Counted from the stretch's first letter, positions 1 through 6,221 are shown. The stretch: 6,221 nucleotides of DNA from Bacillota bacterium (GCA_023442635.1 JAEZYR010000046.1:1-6221), one strand, 5' to 3'. Notes: generated from the sequence alone by a model not told the origin. A program made the numbers and translations.

Positions 1-1310
1 GCCTAGAACTCTATGCTGATGTGCCCGAAACTTTGCGCCTTGAGAGCCTGAACATCCCCCAAGGCAAGAGCGAACTAGAAGTGGTGGCGAGCCTAGAAAG
101 GCTGGCTGAGCAGAACAGCATCTACAAGTGCACCTTGCGTGGGGCAGGAGCCGAAGCCCACTACATACCCAGCATTGTGCAGCAGGTAGCGAGCAAGGAG
201 TCTTTTGTAACGGCTTACACGCCCTACCAGGCCGAAATATCGCAAGGCGTCTTGCAAGCTATTTTCGAGTATCAGACGCTCATCTGTCGCTTAACTGGTA
301 TGGATGTTTCTAATGCGTCGCTCTACGACGGTGCGACAGCGGCTGCTGAGGCCTTGCATATGACCCTCTCGCGCCGCCGCAAGCGCCTGCTCGTGGCGGA
401 TACCATCCACCCGATGTGGCGGGGGACGCTTGAGACCTATTACCGCTACGGCCAAGATGCCGAACTTGTTTTCTTAGCATCGACCGAAGGCCGCATCAAG
501 GCTGAGACATTAGAGGTCGCTTTGGGTTCGGATGTCGCTGGTGTTTTGGTGCCACAGGTTAATTTTTATGGTCAAATCGAGGACTGTGCAGAACTGGCCA
601 CCTTGACGAAGGCCGCGGGCGCACAGTTTGTGATGGCAGTTCATCCGCTAGCGGCAGGCCTTCTGGCTTCAGCGGCAGAGTGTGGCGCCGATATAGCTTG
701 TGGCGAAGGCCAAGCCCTCGGCATGCCGCTGTCCTTTGGCGGCCCTTACTTAGGCTTTATCGCCTGCAGCAGTTCGCTGATGCGCCAACTGCCAGGCCGT
801 ATCGTGGGTCAGACTCAGGACTCTGAAGGCCGCCGCGCCTTTGTCCTGACCTTGCAAGCAAGAGAACAGCATATCCGCCGCGAAAAGGCTGGCAGCAACA
901 TTTGTACCAACCAGGCTCTCTGTGCACTGACTGCATCCGCTTATCTGGCGGCCATCGGGCCTGAAGGCTTAGAGCAAGTGGCTCGCCTCTGCTACGAAAA
1001 AGCCCACTATCTGGCGCAGGGGCTGGCAGCCCTACCAGGTTTTGAACTGCTGAACAAGGGGCCATTCTTCCACGAATTTGTTACCCGTTGCAGTTGGCCA
1101 GCGGAGCAGATTGAGGCACTTTTGGCCGAGCAGGGTATCCAAGCAGGCCTGCCTTTGGATGAAAAGACCGCGGCGCGAATGGGGCAGCGGGCCTTCGTTG
1201 CGCCTTTTGAGGGTGGCATGCTCTGGTGCGTGACGGAGTTGGTCACGAGAGCCGAAATCGATCGGGTCTTGGCCTGTCTCAGCAATATGACAAAGGGGGC
1301 GACGAAATGA
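1..1310 (+). CDS. gcvPA: Glycine dehydrogenase (decarboxylating) subunit 1, GcvPA, 5'-partial
   Basis: N-terminal-half subunit of the split P-protein of the glycine cleavage system, a cytoplasmic PLP enzyme that decarboxylates glycine and loads aminomethyl onto lipoyl-GcvH. Family motifs visible: GAGAEAHYIPS (nt 141-173), AYTPYQAEISQG (nt 213-248), LYDGATAAAEA, GEGQALGMPLSFGGPYLGF (nt 702-758) and REQHIRREKAGSNICTNQAL (nt 864-923). The frame stays open to the window edge. The codons before the GTG at 21 read LELYADVPETLRL, which fits the usual GcvPA N-terminus (ELFADIPEEVRL type), so that GTG is an internal valine and the true start lies upstream. About 436 codons are visible; I expect roughly 10-20 residues to be missing (inference from the family's usual length of about 450). 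The PLP lysine is on the partner subunit. The stop overlaps the gcvPB start (ATGA), as expected for two subunits made in equal amounts. Identification is firm; only the start is unknown. Confidence 0.96.
   Translation, partial: LELYADVPETLRLESLNIPQGKSELEVVASLERLAEQNSIYKCTLRGAGAEAHYIPSIVQQVASKESFVTAYTPYQAEISQGVLQAIFEYQTLICRLTGMDVSNASLYDGATAAAEALHMTLSRRRKRLLVADTIHPMWRGTLETYYRYGQDAELVFLASTEGRIKAETLEVALGSDVAGVLVPQVNFYGQIEDCAELATLTKAAGAQFVMAVHPLAAGLLASAAECGADIACGEGQALGMPLSFGGPYLGFIACSSSLMRQLPGRIVGQTQDSEGRRAFVLTLQAREQHIRREKAGSNICTNQALCALTASAYLAAIGPEGLEQVARLCYEKAHYLAQGLAALPGFELLNKGPFFHEFVTRCSWPAEQIEALLAEQGIQAGLPLDEKTAARMGQRAFVAPFEGGMLWCVTELVTRAEIDRVLACLSNMTKGATK
1293..1299 (+). promoter_or_regulatory. 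Shine-Dalgarno of gcvPB
   Basis: AAGGGGG differs from AAGGAGG by one base and lies 7 bases before the ATG at 1307, inside the last codons of gcvPA. It supports 1307 as the gcvPB start over in-frame codons further upstream. Confidence 0.65.
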
Positions 1311-2959
1311 GCCAAGTGAGCATGAAGAAAACGCTGCCCTTGCTTTTTGAGCGCAGCCAGCAAGGACGCCATCTCTCCATTTTTCCAGCTTCGGATGTGC
1401 CGTCTGCTGAGGTGCTTCCTAAAACCCTGCAACGCCGACAAAAGGCGCTTTTACCTGAGCTTTCTGAAACGGAAATCAGCCGACACTATTCGGCCCTCGA
1501 AAGGGCGAGCTTTGGGGTTAACCAGGGCTTTTTCCCCTTGGGCTCTTGTACGATGAAGTACAACCCCAAAGTCAACGAACAGGTTGCCAAGCTGCCGCAT
1601 TTTAGTGCCCTGCATCCCTTGTCAGATGAGGCGGACTGCCAGGGCGCTTTGGCGGCGCTTTGCCGCTTGGAGGCCTTGCTTTGCGAGATAACAGGCATGG
1701 CGCGTATGAGCTTTCAGCCAGCGGCAGGAGCGCACGGCGAGCTGACGGCCCTCCTCATGATGCGTGCCTACCATGAAGCCAGGGGTGAGGGCGAGCAGCG
1801 CCGCAAGATCATCATCCCAGACGCCGCCCATGGCACCAACCCAGCCTCAGCCGCGCGCGCTGGCTTTGAGGTGCTGAATCTGCCTTCCGACGCGCAGGGC
1901 CGCGTGGACATGGCTGCCCTCGAAGCAGCCATCGGCGAAGATACGGCAGGCTTGATGCTGACCAACCCCAATACTTTGGGCCTTTTTGATGGCCAAATTG
2001 AGGCCATTACGGCAGCTGTCCACCGCGTCGGCGGCCTCTGCTATTACGATGGCGCTAACCTCAATCCCATTATGGGCGTGGTGCGCCCAGGTGATATGGG
2101 CTTTGACCTCGTGCATCTCAACTTGCACAAGACCTTTTCGACGCCCCATGGCGGCGGTGGCCCAGGTTCGGGTCCTGTGGGCTGTACAGCTGAGCTGGCT
2201 GATTTTCTGCCAGGACCCATGCCTATTTGCTTGCCAGCCGAAGGCGAAGAAGACGAAGCGAAGCTTTGGCAGCAGACGGCGCTTGTGCCACTCGAAGCGG
2301 CTGCGGCGAGCCAAAGCCCAAGCCAAACTCAGACCCAGTGCCGCTATGCCCTGGTGCAGCCACCGCAGAGTATCGGCGCAGTGCGGAGCTTCTACGGCAA
2401 CTTCCTCGTGGCGATTCGAGCCTTGACCTATATTGAAACACTGGGAGCTGAGGGCATCCGCCAAGCCGCTGAGGCGGCCACGATTAACGCCAATTATCTG
2501 GCTAGCGCCTTGCGCAAAATGGGCTACAGCATTGTGGGTGACGGCTACTGTATGCATGAGTTTGTCATTTCTTTGGCCGACATCAAAAAGAACTACGGCG
2601 TGACGGCCCTAGACATGGCCAAAGCCCTACAGGACCGCGGCATGCATCCGCCGACCATGTATTTTCCCCTCATTGTGCCCGAGGCCCTCATGGTCGAGCC
2701 GACCGAAACCGAGTCGCCTGAAATGCTGGATCGGGTTTTGACTCACTTTGAGGAGCTCCTGGCACTGGCCAAGAGCGAGCCCGACAGCTTGCACCAGACG
2801 CCACGGACCACCCTTATTGGCCGCCCCGACGAGGTCTTGGCCGCCCGCGAGCCCATCTTGTGCTATACCGAAGACTTAGAGGCTGGCTGTCAGCCTGACC
2901 TGCCGCCCTTGTCTGATGCCCAAAACCCACCGCCTAGCGCGCAGCACTGTTGCCTATGA
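1307..2959 (+). CDS. gcvPB: Glycine dehydrogenase (decarboxylating) subunit 2, GcvPB
   Basis: C-terminal-half, PLP-binding subunit of the split P-protein; it pairs with GcvPA to decarboxylate glycine and reduce the lipoyl arm of GcvH. Starting at ATG 1307 (SD 7 bases upstream, ATGA overlap with gcvPA) gives 550 residues; family members are usually about 480-490. Conserved motifs: GSCTMKYNPK (79-88), QPAAGAHGE (137-145), AHGTNPASAARAGF from H175, YYDGANLNPIMG with D248, and LHKTFSTPHGGGGPG with the Schiff-base lysine at K275. C-terminal motifs MHEFVIS and LIVPEALMVEPTETES are intact, so the enzyme should be active. Two parts are odd. Residues about 310-345 form a hydrophilic segment rich in E, A, S, Q and T, between LPGPMPIC and the conserved PQSIG, where the family has only a short loop. 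Residues 521-550 form a Pro/Cys-containing tail after the usual end (REPILCY), finishing CCL. The stop overlaps the lplA start by ATGA. Confidence 0.97.
   Translation: MSQVSMKKTLPLLFERSQQGRHLSIFPASDVPSAEVLPKTLQRRQKALLPELSETEISRHYSALERASFGVNQGFFPLGSCTMKYNPKVNEQVAKLPHFSALHPLSDEADCQGALAALCRLEALLCEITGMARMSFQPAAGAHGELTALLMMRAYHEARGEGEQRRKIIIPDAAHGTNPASAARAGFEVLNLPSDAQGRVDMAALEAAIGEDTAGLMLTNPNTLGLFDGQIEAITAAVHRVGGLCYYDGANLNPIMGVVRPGDMGFDLVHLNLHKTFSTPHGGGGPGSGPVGCTAELADFLPGPMPICLPAEGEEDEAKLWQQTALVPLEAAAASQSPSQTQTQCRYALVQPPQSIGAVRSFYGNFLVAIRALTYIETLGAEGIRQAAEAATINANYLASALRKMGYSIVGDGYCMHEFVISLADIKKNYGVTALDMAKALQDRGMHPPTMYFPLIVPEALMVEPTETESPEMLDRVLTHFEELLALAKSEPDSLHQTPRTTLIGRPDEVLAAREPILCYTEDLEAGCQPDLPPLSDAQNPPPSAQHCCL
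2309..2338 (+). repeat. Hexanucleotide quasi-repeat inside gcvPB
   Basis: Five successive 6-base units (AGCCAA, AGCCCA, AGCCAA, ACTCAG, ACCCAG) encode SQ-SP-SQ-TQ-TQ, residues 335-344 of GcvPB. They lie inside the extra hydrophilic segment that interrupts the conserved protein. The imperfect tandem pattern suggests origin by replication slippage; that origin is an inference. Confidence 0.6.
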
Positions 2960-3990
2960 TCCGTCACCTTTACATCATCGAAGCCGAAGCCTTTGAGCCC
3001 TGGCGCAATATCGCTTTGGAAGCGCACCTGTTGGCTAAGGTCCCCAAAGACAGCCTCGTGCTCTACCTCTGGCAGAACGAGCGGACGGTCGTCATCGGCC
3101 GCAACCAGAACCCTTGGCGCGAGTGCCAGGTGGCAGCCCTCGAAAGGGATGGGGGCTATCTGGCTCGCCGCCTGTCGGGAGGAGGCGCTGTCTACCACGA
3201 CCTGGGCAACTTGAACTTTACTTTTGCCATGCACAAAGTCGACTACGACGTGACCCGACAGCTACAGGTTCTGATCGACGCCTGTGCGCGTCTGGGCCTC
3301 AAAGCCGAACGTTCAGGCCGCAATGACGTGACCATTGACGGAGCCAAATTTTCGGGCAATGCCTTTTTTGAGCAAAAAGAGCGCTGCTACCACCACGGCA
3401 CGATTTTGATCCAAAGCGACAAAGCGGCCATCGCACGTTACCTGACTGTCGACCCGCGCAAAATACAGGGCAAGGGCGTGGCCTCCGTCAAAAGCCGGAT
3501 TTGTAATCTGACGGACTTTGAGCCAGATTTAACGCCCAGCAAGCTCAAAGCAGCGATGCTGGCCGCCTGCGAAGAGGCCTATGGGCTTGTGGCCAAGCCC
3601 TATCCGCTATCCCAAGAAGATCTGGCCGATATAGCTGCTAGGCGGGACTTTTTTGCAGACCCCAATTGGCTTTACGGCCAGACGAAGCCCTTTAACTATG
3701 TGTTGGACAAGCGCTTTGCCTGGGGCGGCGTGCGTCTGGAACTCAACGTCGTCGGGGGCCATGTAGAAAATGCAGTGGTCGAGAGCGATGCCTTGGACTG
3801 GGCCTTTTTTGCCCAACTGCCTGGCGCCCTAGAGGGGTTGGCTTTTCGACCTGAGACCTTGATAGGAGCCTGCCAGCGTCTGGCCGAAGCGACAACGACT
3901 TCTAGCCCAGCGCTCCAAGACCTACAAGACGCGATCCAAAACGATCTCGCCCCAGTGGACGAGAAGCCCTGTGCAGGGGACTGCAGCTGA
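2956..3990 (+). CDS. lplA: Lipoate-protein ligase A
   Basis: Attaches free lipoate, through a lipoyl-AMP intermediate, to the acceptor lysine of lipoyl domains; in this operon the probable target is GcvH. From ATG 2956 the product is 344 residues, close to the family norm of about 330-340. Motifs: RRLSGGGAVYHDLGNLNFTF (71-90), the glycine-rich lipoyl-AMP loop; NDVTIDGAKFSGNAFF with catalytic K131, matching K133 of E. coli LplA; YHHGTILI; and RKIQGKGVASVKSRICNL. A C-terminal accessory domain starts near residue 236 (WLYG, KPFNY, then LELNVVGGHVENAVVESDALDW), as in two-domain LplA. The last ~13 residues form a short tail ending CAGDCS. ATG 2956 is preferred over TTG 2950 because it makes the ATGA overlap with gcvPB. 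No Shine-Dalgarno precedes either start, so translation probably depends on coupling to gcvPB. An octanoyl/lipoyl amidotransferase is less likely because the full accessory domain is present. Confidence 0.94.
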   Translation: MIRHLYIIEAEAFEPWRNIALEAHLLAKVPKDSLVLYLWQNERTVVIGRNQNPWRECQVAALERDGGYLARRLSGGGAVYHDLGNLNFTFAMHKVDYDVTRQLQVLIDACARLGLKAERSGRNDVTIDGAKFSGNAFFEQKERCYHHGTILIQSDKAAIARYLTVDPRKIQGKGVASVKSRICNLTDFEPDLTPSKLKAAMLAACEEAYGLVAKPYPLSQEDLADIAARRDFFADPNWLYGQTKPFNYVLDKRFAWGGVRLELNVVGGHVENAVVESDALDWAFFAQLPGALEGLAFRPETLIGACQRLAEATTTSSPALQDLQDAIQNDLAPVDEKPCAGDCS

Positions 3991-3995
3991 GGAGG
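3990..3995 (+). promoter_or_regulatory. Strong Shine-Dalgarno of lpd
   Basis: AGGAGG, within a purine run to 4000, lies 7 bases before ATG 4003 and shares its first A with the lplA stop codon. It fixes the lpd start at 4003 rather than the in-frame ATG at 4018, and is the best ribosome binding site in the window. Confidence 0.85.
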
Positions 3996-4002
3996 AGAGG
4001 CC

Positions 4003-5637
4003 ATGGGCAGTGAGCAAATGAGGCAGACGCAGATCGCTGGCGAAAAGGATCTTATTGTCATTGGGGCAGGTCCTGCTGGCTACAATTTGGCAGCAGAGGC
4101 GGCAGGGCGTGGTTTGGACGTCCTCCTGATCGAAAAAAAGAACCTGGGCGGCACTTGTCTCAACCGCGGCTGTATCCCGACCAAGGCCTATTTGGCGCTG
4201 TCGGCGCTTTACCGTCGAAGTTTGGAAGCCGAGCGTATGGGCTTGGAGCTGAGCGGCGTCCACCTGAATGTTGCCAAACTGCTGGCTCACAAAAACGACT
4301 GTGTCCAACGTTTGCGCGAACAAATCGCCTACCTGCTCGAGCAAAAGGGCGTGACCTTTTTGCAAGGCGAAGCCACCGTATTGGGTGATGGCCTGGTTCA
4401 GGTCGAAAGCAGGGGCGATGAGGCAAGCGAGGGCGATTCAGCCAAGACCGCCTCTGAGGCGGCAGCAGAAGATGTAACGGACGCCAAAACCCAAGCGGAA
4501 CCCAAAGCCAACACGGAAGGGCATACAGAAGGCAATATGGCAGACCAAGCCCCAAAAGTCAGTCTTTGGCGCGCCTTGCGCATTGTGCTTGCGACAGGAG
4601 GCGAACCGAAGCCAGCTGAGGCTGTACTAGGCGAGGTGGATTCAGCCCTACTAGCTAGCCCACGCCTGGTGACGAGCGATGACCTTTTGGACGAAGAAAA
4701 AGCAGGCCTCCTCCTCCCAGACGGCAGCCTGCCCAAGCAGGTGGCCATCGTCGGCGCAGGCATTATCGGCATGGAGTTCGCCAGCTTTTTCAGCGACTTA
4801 GGCCTGATTGTCCATGTTTTTGAGTATCAGGATCAGATCCTAGCCCAACTGGATCAGGATCTCGGCCGAGCCTTGGAGCGCATCCTCAAAAGAAGAGGGG
4901 TCAAATTCCTCAAGTCGGTTGAGATCCAAAAAGCCGCGCTCGAAGGCGAAACAGAGCAGGTACAGCTGACTTGGCAAAAAAGGGCGAAGACGGCCAGAAT
5001 GGCAGAGACGGCCCCCAAGACCAAAGAAGAAAAGGCCAGTTTTGACCTGGTGTTGGTCGCTTCTGGCCGTGAACCCAGGGGTCTTAGCGCGTTGGATCCC
5101 AAACTGCTAGCGGCCGAATCAAGGGGCTTTTTGCTCTGCGATGAGCATTACGAAAGTTCCATACCAGGCGTCTATGCCATCGGGGATGTCAGGGCTGGTT
5201 CACGACAATTAGCCCATGCTGCAGAAGCAGAAGCCCGCGACTTGTTGGCGCTTTGGCTCGATTTGCCAAGACCCTTGCGCATGGACGTCGTGCCAGCGGT
5301 TGTCTATACCGACCCTGAACTGGCAGCCTGTGGTCATAGCGAGGCCTCAGCCCAAGCGGCAGGCCTGGCCTACAAAGTCGCCATGATCCACACCAACAGC
5401 AACGGCAAAAGCCTGATCGAGGGCGCTGAGCGGGGTTTCGTCAAGCTGCTTTATGACCCTGAACAGCTTACCCTACTGGGCGCTGCACTCTGTTGTGAAC
5501 GAGCTGGCGAACTGATTTCAGAGATCAGCCAGGCGATGAGTCGAGGAGCTAGCATGGCAGACTTGGCGGCTGTGATTCGTCCGCATCCGAGTTTTAGCGA
5601 GATGATCACGCAAGTGACAGCTGAGTTTCTGGGCTGA
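4003..5637 (+). CDS. lpd: Dihydrolipoyl dehydrogenase (L-protein / E3)
   Basis: FAD flavoprotein disulfide reductase that reoxidises dihydrolipoyl-GcvH with NAD+, closing the glycine cleavage cycle. Domains in order: FAD Rossmann motif GAGPAG (21-26) with E44 ending the second strand; redox disulfide C52/C57 in GGTCLNRGCIPTK; NAD-binding GAGIIGME (251-258) with acidic E274, favouring NAD over NADP; second FAD motif YAIGDV (391-396) followed by LAHAAEAEA; and a C-terminal dimerisation domain with PAVVYTDPELAACG and catalytic H528/E533 in RPHPSFSE. The product is 544 residues against a usual 450-480. The excess is mainly two segments: about 137-186, acidic and rich in A, E, T, K and D, between the GDGLVQVES strand and ALRIVLATGGEP; and about 325-345, basic (KRAKTARM...KTKEEK), just before FDLVLVASGREP. 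All catalytic residues are kept, so these probably lie in surface loops. Arginine replaces the first His of the usual HxHP motif. Twelve bases separate it from lplA. Confidence 0.96.
   Translation: MGSEQMRQTQIAGEKDLIVIGAGPAGYNLAAEAAGRGLDVLLIEKKNLGGTCLNRGCIPTKAYLALSALYRRSLEAERMGLELSGVHLNVAKLLAHKNDCVQRLREQIAYLLEQKGVTFLQGEATVLGDGLVQVESRGDEASEGDSAKTASEAAAEDVTDAKTQAEPKANTEGHTEGNMADQAPKVSLWRALRIVLATGGEPKPAEAVLGEVDSALLASPRLVTSDDLLDEEKAGLLLPDGSLPKQVAIVGAGIIGMEFASFFSDLGLIVHVFEYQDQILAQLDQDLGRALERILKRRGVKFLKSVEIQKAALEGETEQVQLTWQKRAKTARMAETAPKTKEEKASFDLVLVASGREPRGLSALDPKLLAAESRGFLLCDEHYESSIPGVYAIGDVRAGSRQLAHAAEAEARDLLALWLDLPRPLRMDVVPAVVYTDPELAACGHSEASAQAAGLAYKVAMIHTNSNGKSLIEGAERGFVKLLYDPEQLTLLGAALCCERAGELISEISQAMSRGASMADLAAVIRPHPSFSEMITQVTAEFLG
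4513..4536 (+). repeat. Imperfect 12-base tandem repeat inside lpd
   Basis: ACGGAAGGGCAT is followed directly by ACAGAAGGCAAT, encoding TEGH-TEGN (residues 171-178). It lies within the 50-residue acidic extra segment of Lpd and is compatible with growth by local duplication. Confidence 0.5.
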
Positions 5638-5736
5638 TTTGAGGCTTACCCCACTGGCCGCCCAAAGAACATGCAGCGCTTACTTTAGTACACAAAAAGG
5701 GCGGCTCCAACGTTCATAAAAGATAGAAAGAAATAC
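5638..5736 (+). other. Intergenic region between lpd and nanA
   Basis: This 99-base stretch is the only gap of note and marks the switch from glycine cleavage to sialic acid genes. It is visibly more A-rich in its last 50 bases than the flanking genes. I see no hairpin followed by a T-run, and no -35/-10 pair good enough to call. It contains the inverted repeat at 5656-5706, small palindromes (AGCGCT 5675-5680, TACTTTAGTA 5681-5690, AACGTT 5709-5714), and only a weak purine-rich ribosome binding site (AGAAAG, near 5725-5730) before nanA. A nanA promoter or operator could be here but cannot be placed. Confidence 0.55.
5656..5706. repeat. Inverted repeat in the lpd-nanA gap
   Basis: GGCCGCCC (5656-5663) can pair with GGGCGGCT (5699-5706), giving seven Watson-Crick pairs and one G-U pair around a 35-base loop. 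No T-run follows, so it does not look like an intrinsic terminator. It may be a binding site, a transcript-stabilising hairpin or chance. Confidence 0.4.
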
Positions 5737-6221
5737 ATGCAAGACAGTCTTTCCCAAACACCGACATCACCCACCAAAGCCGAGGCAGGATACCACGGCA
5801 TTGTGCCAGCCTTTTACACCTGCTACGACGAAAAGGGAGCCTTGTCGATTGAGCGCTGCCAGCTCCTCGCGCACCACTTGCAAGCGCAAGGCGTTCATGG
5901 CCTATATGTAGGCGGTTCTTCGGGCGAGTGCATCTATCTCAGCGTGCCCGAGCGCAAGCGCCTGCTAGAGGCCGTGGTGGAGGCGGTCGGTGAAGAGCTT
6001 TTTATCATTGCGCATGTCGCCTGTAACAATACGGCAGATACGGTCGAGCTAGCAGCCCACGCCAACAGCCTCGGAGTTCGTGCTATTGCAGCCATACCGC
6101 CCATTTATTTTCGTCTTTCGGATGCAGCCATCGCTGCTTACTGGCAAGCGGCAAGCGAGGCGGCGCCTGATTGCGATTTCTTCATCTACAACATCCCCCA
6201 ACTGGCAGGGGTGGAGTTGAG
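5737..6221 (+). CDS. nanA: N-acetylneuraminate lyase, 3'-partial
   Basis: Class I aldolase of the DHDPS/NanA family; NanA cleaves N-acetylneuraminate into N-acetylmannosamine and pyruvate, the first step of sialic acid catabolism. The visible 161 residues carry GIVPAFYTCYDEKG, YVGGSSGE (57-64, the pyruvate-carboxylate-binding GxxGE-type loop), IAHVACNNTADTVELA (from I91), AIPPIYF and FIYNIPQLAGVEL, with catalytic Tyr Y151. The IAHV and YNIP-LAGV signatures favour NanA over dihydrodipicolinate synthase, and the CNNTADTVELA stretch resembles the Gram-positive NanA type. The Schiff-base lysine lies past the window end. ATG 5737 is the only reasonable start: the frame has a TAG at 5686-5688 and no better start codon in between. 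It gives about 17 residues rich in S, T, P and Q before the usual NanA beginning (YHGI). The ribosome binding site is weak. No other nan genes are visible, so operon membership is unknown. Confidence 0.9.
   Translation, partial: MQDSLSQTPTSPTKAEAGYHGIVPAFYTCYDEKGALSIERCQLLAHHLQAQGVHGLYVGGSSGECIYLSVPERKRLLEAVVEAVGEELFIIAHVACNNTADTVELAAHANSLGVRAIAAIPPIYFRLSDAAIAAYWQAASEAAPDCDFFIYNIPQLAGVEL

Noticed and set aside
1226..1306. Upstream in-frame start for gcvPB that would add 27 residues
   Set aside because: It would overlap conserved gcvPA coding sequence by more than 80 bases. ATG 1307 has an SD and the ATGA overlap typical of coupled subunits.
1847..2557. Antisense open frame of 236 codons opposite gcvPB
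   Set aside because: It lies wholly opposite a strongly conserved gene, its translation resembles no family I know, and long antisense frames are common in GC-rich coding DNA with biased third positions.
2950..2955. TTG start for lplA
   Set aside because: It adds only two residues, has no SD, and ATG 2956 is the better codon with an exact ATGA overlap. It cannot be fully excluded.
4411..4560. Reading the Lpd extra segment as a lipoyl domain
   Set aside because: Some E3 proteins carry an N-terminal lipoyl domain, but this segment is internal, too short (about 50 residues) and lacks a DKA-type lipoyl-lysine motif in a beta-rich context.
5638..5736. Intrinsic terminator or sigma-70 promoter after lpd
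   Set aside because: The only stem has a 35-base loop and no T-run. Candidate -10 boxes (such as CATAAA near 5715) lack a matching -35 at proper spacing.
1..6221. A CRISPR array, mobile element, tRNA or novel defence-type system
   Set aside because: Almost the whole window is covered by five recognisable metabolic genes in one direction. No spaced direct repeats, transposase, tRNA-like fold or unknown conserved gene is seen.

Overview
The window holds five genes in a row on the + strand. Four are the downstream part of a glycine cleavage (GCV) operon, and the fifth is the start of a sialic acid gene. GcvP is split into two subunits (GcvPA and GcvPB), the nanA reading frame resembles the Gram-positive type, and the sequence looks moderately GC-rich (mid-50s percent by eye). 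Together these suggest an anaerobic, probably host-associated member of the Bacillota (Clostridia-like). This placement is an inference; no rRNA or other phylogenetic marker is present.

Layout: 1-1310 is gcvPA, cut at its 5' end by the window edge. 1307-2959 is gcvPB, overlapping gcvPA by the four bases ATGA. 2956-3990 is a lipoate-protein ligase (lplA), again overlapping by ATGA. 4003-5637 is a dihydrolipoyl dehydrogenase (lpd), 12 bases downstream behind the strongest Shine-Dalgarno sequence in the window. 5638-5736 is the only intergenic stretch, 99 bases, with one inverted repeat and no convincing terminator or promoter. 5737-6221 is the first 161 codons of an N-acetylneuraminate lyase (nanA), cut by the window end.

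How the genes work together: GcvPA and GcvPB form the PLP-dependent P-protein, which decarboxylates glycine and passes aminomethyl to the lipoyl arm of GcvH. LplA attaches lipoate to GcvH, and Lpd reoxidises the dihydrolipoyl arm using NAD+. GcvT and GcvH are not in the window; they are most likely upstream of gcvPA, and the first 2 bases belong to a gcvPA codon that begins outside. NanA belongs to a different pathway, cleaving sialic acid to ManNAc and pyruvate.

No new biological system is evident. The most unusual trait is that several of these conserved enzymes carry extra hydrophilic, low-complexity segments compared with their families as I know them: about 30 residues inside GcvPB plus a tail of about 30, about 50 and about 20 residues inside Lpd, and short additions at the LplA C-terminus and NanA N-terminus. 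Two of these segments show short quasi-repeats at the DNA level.
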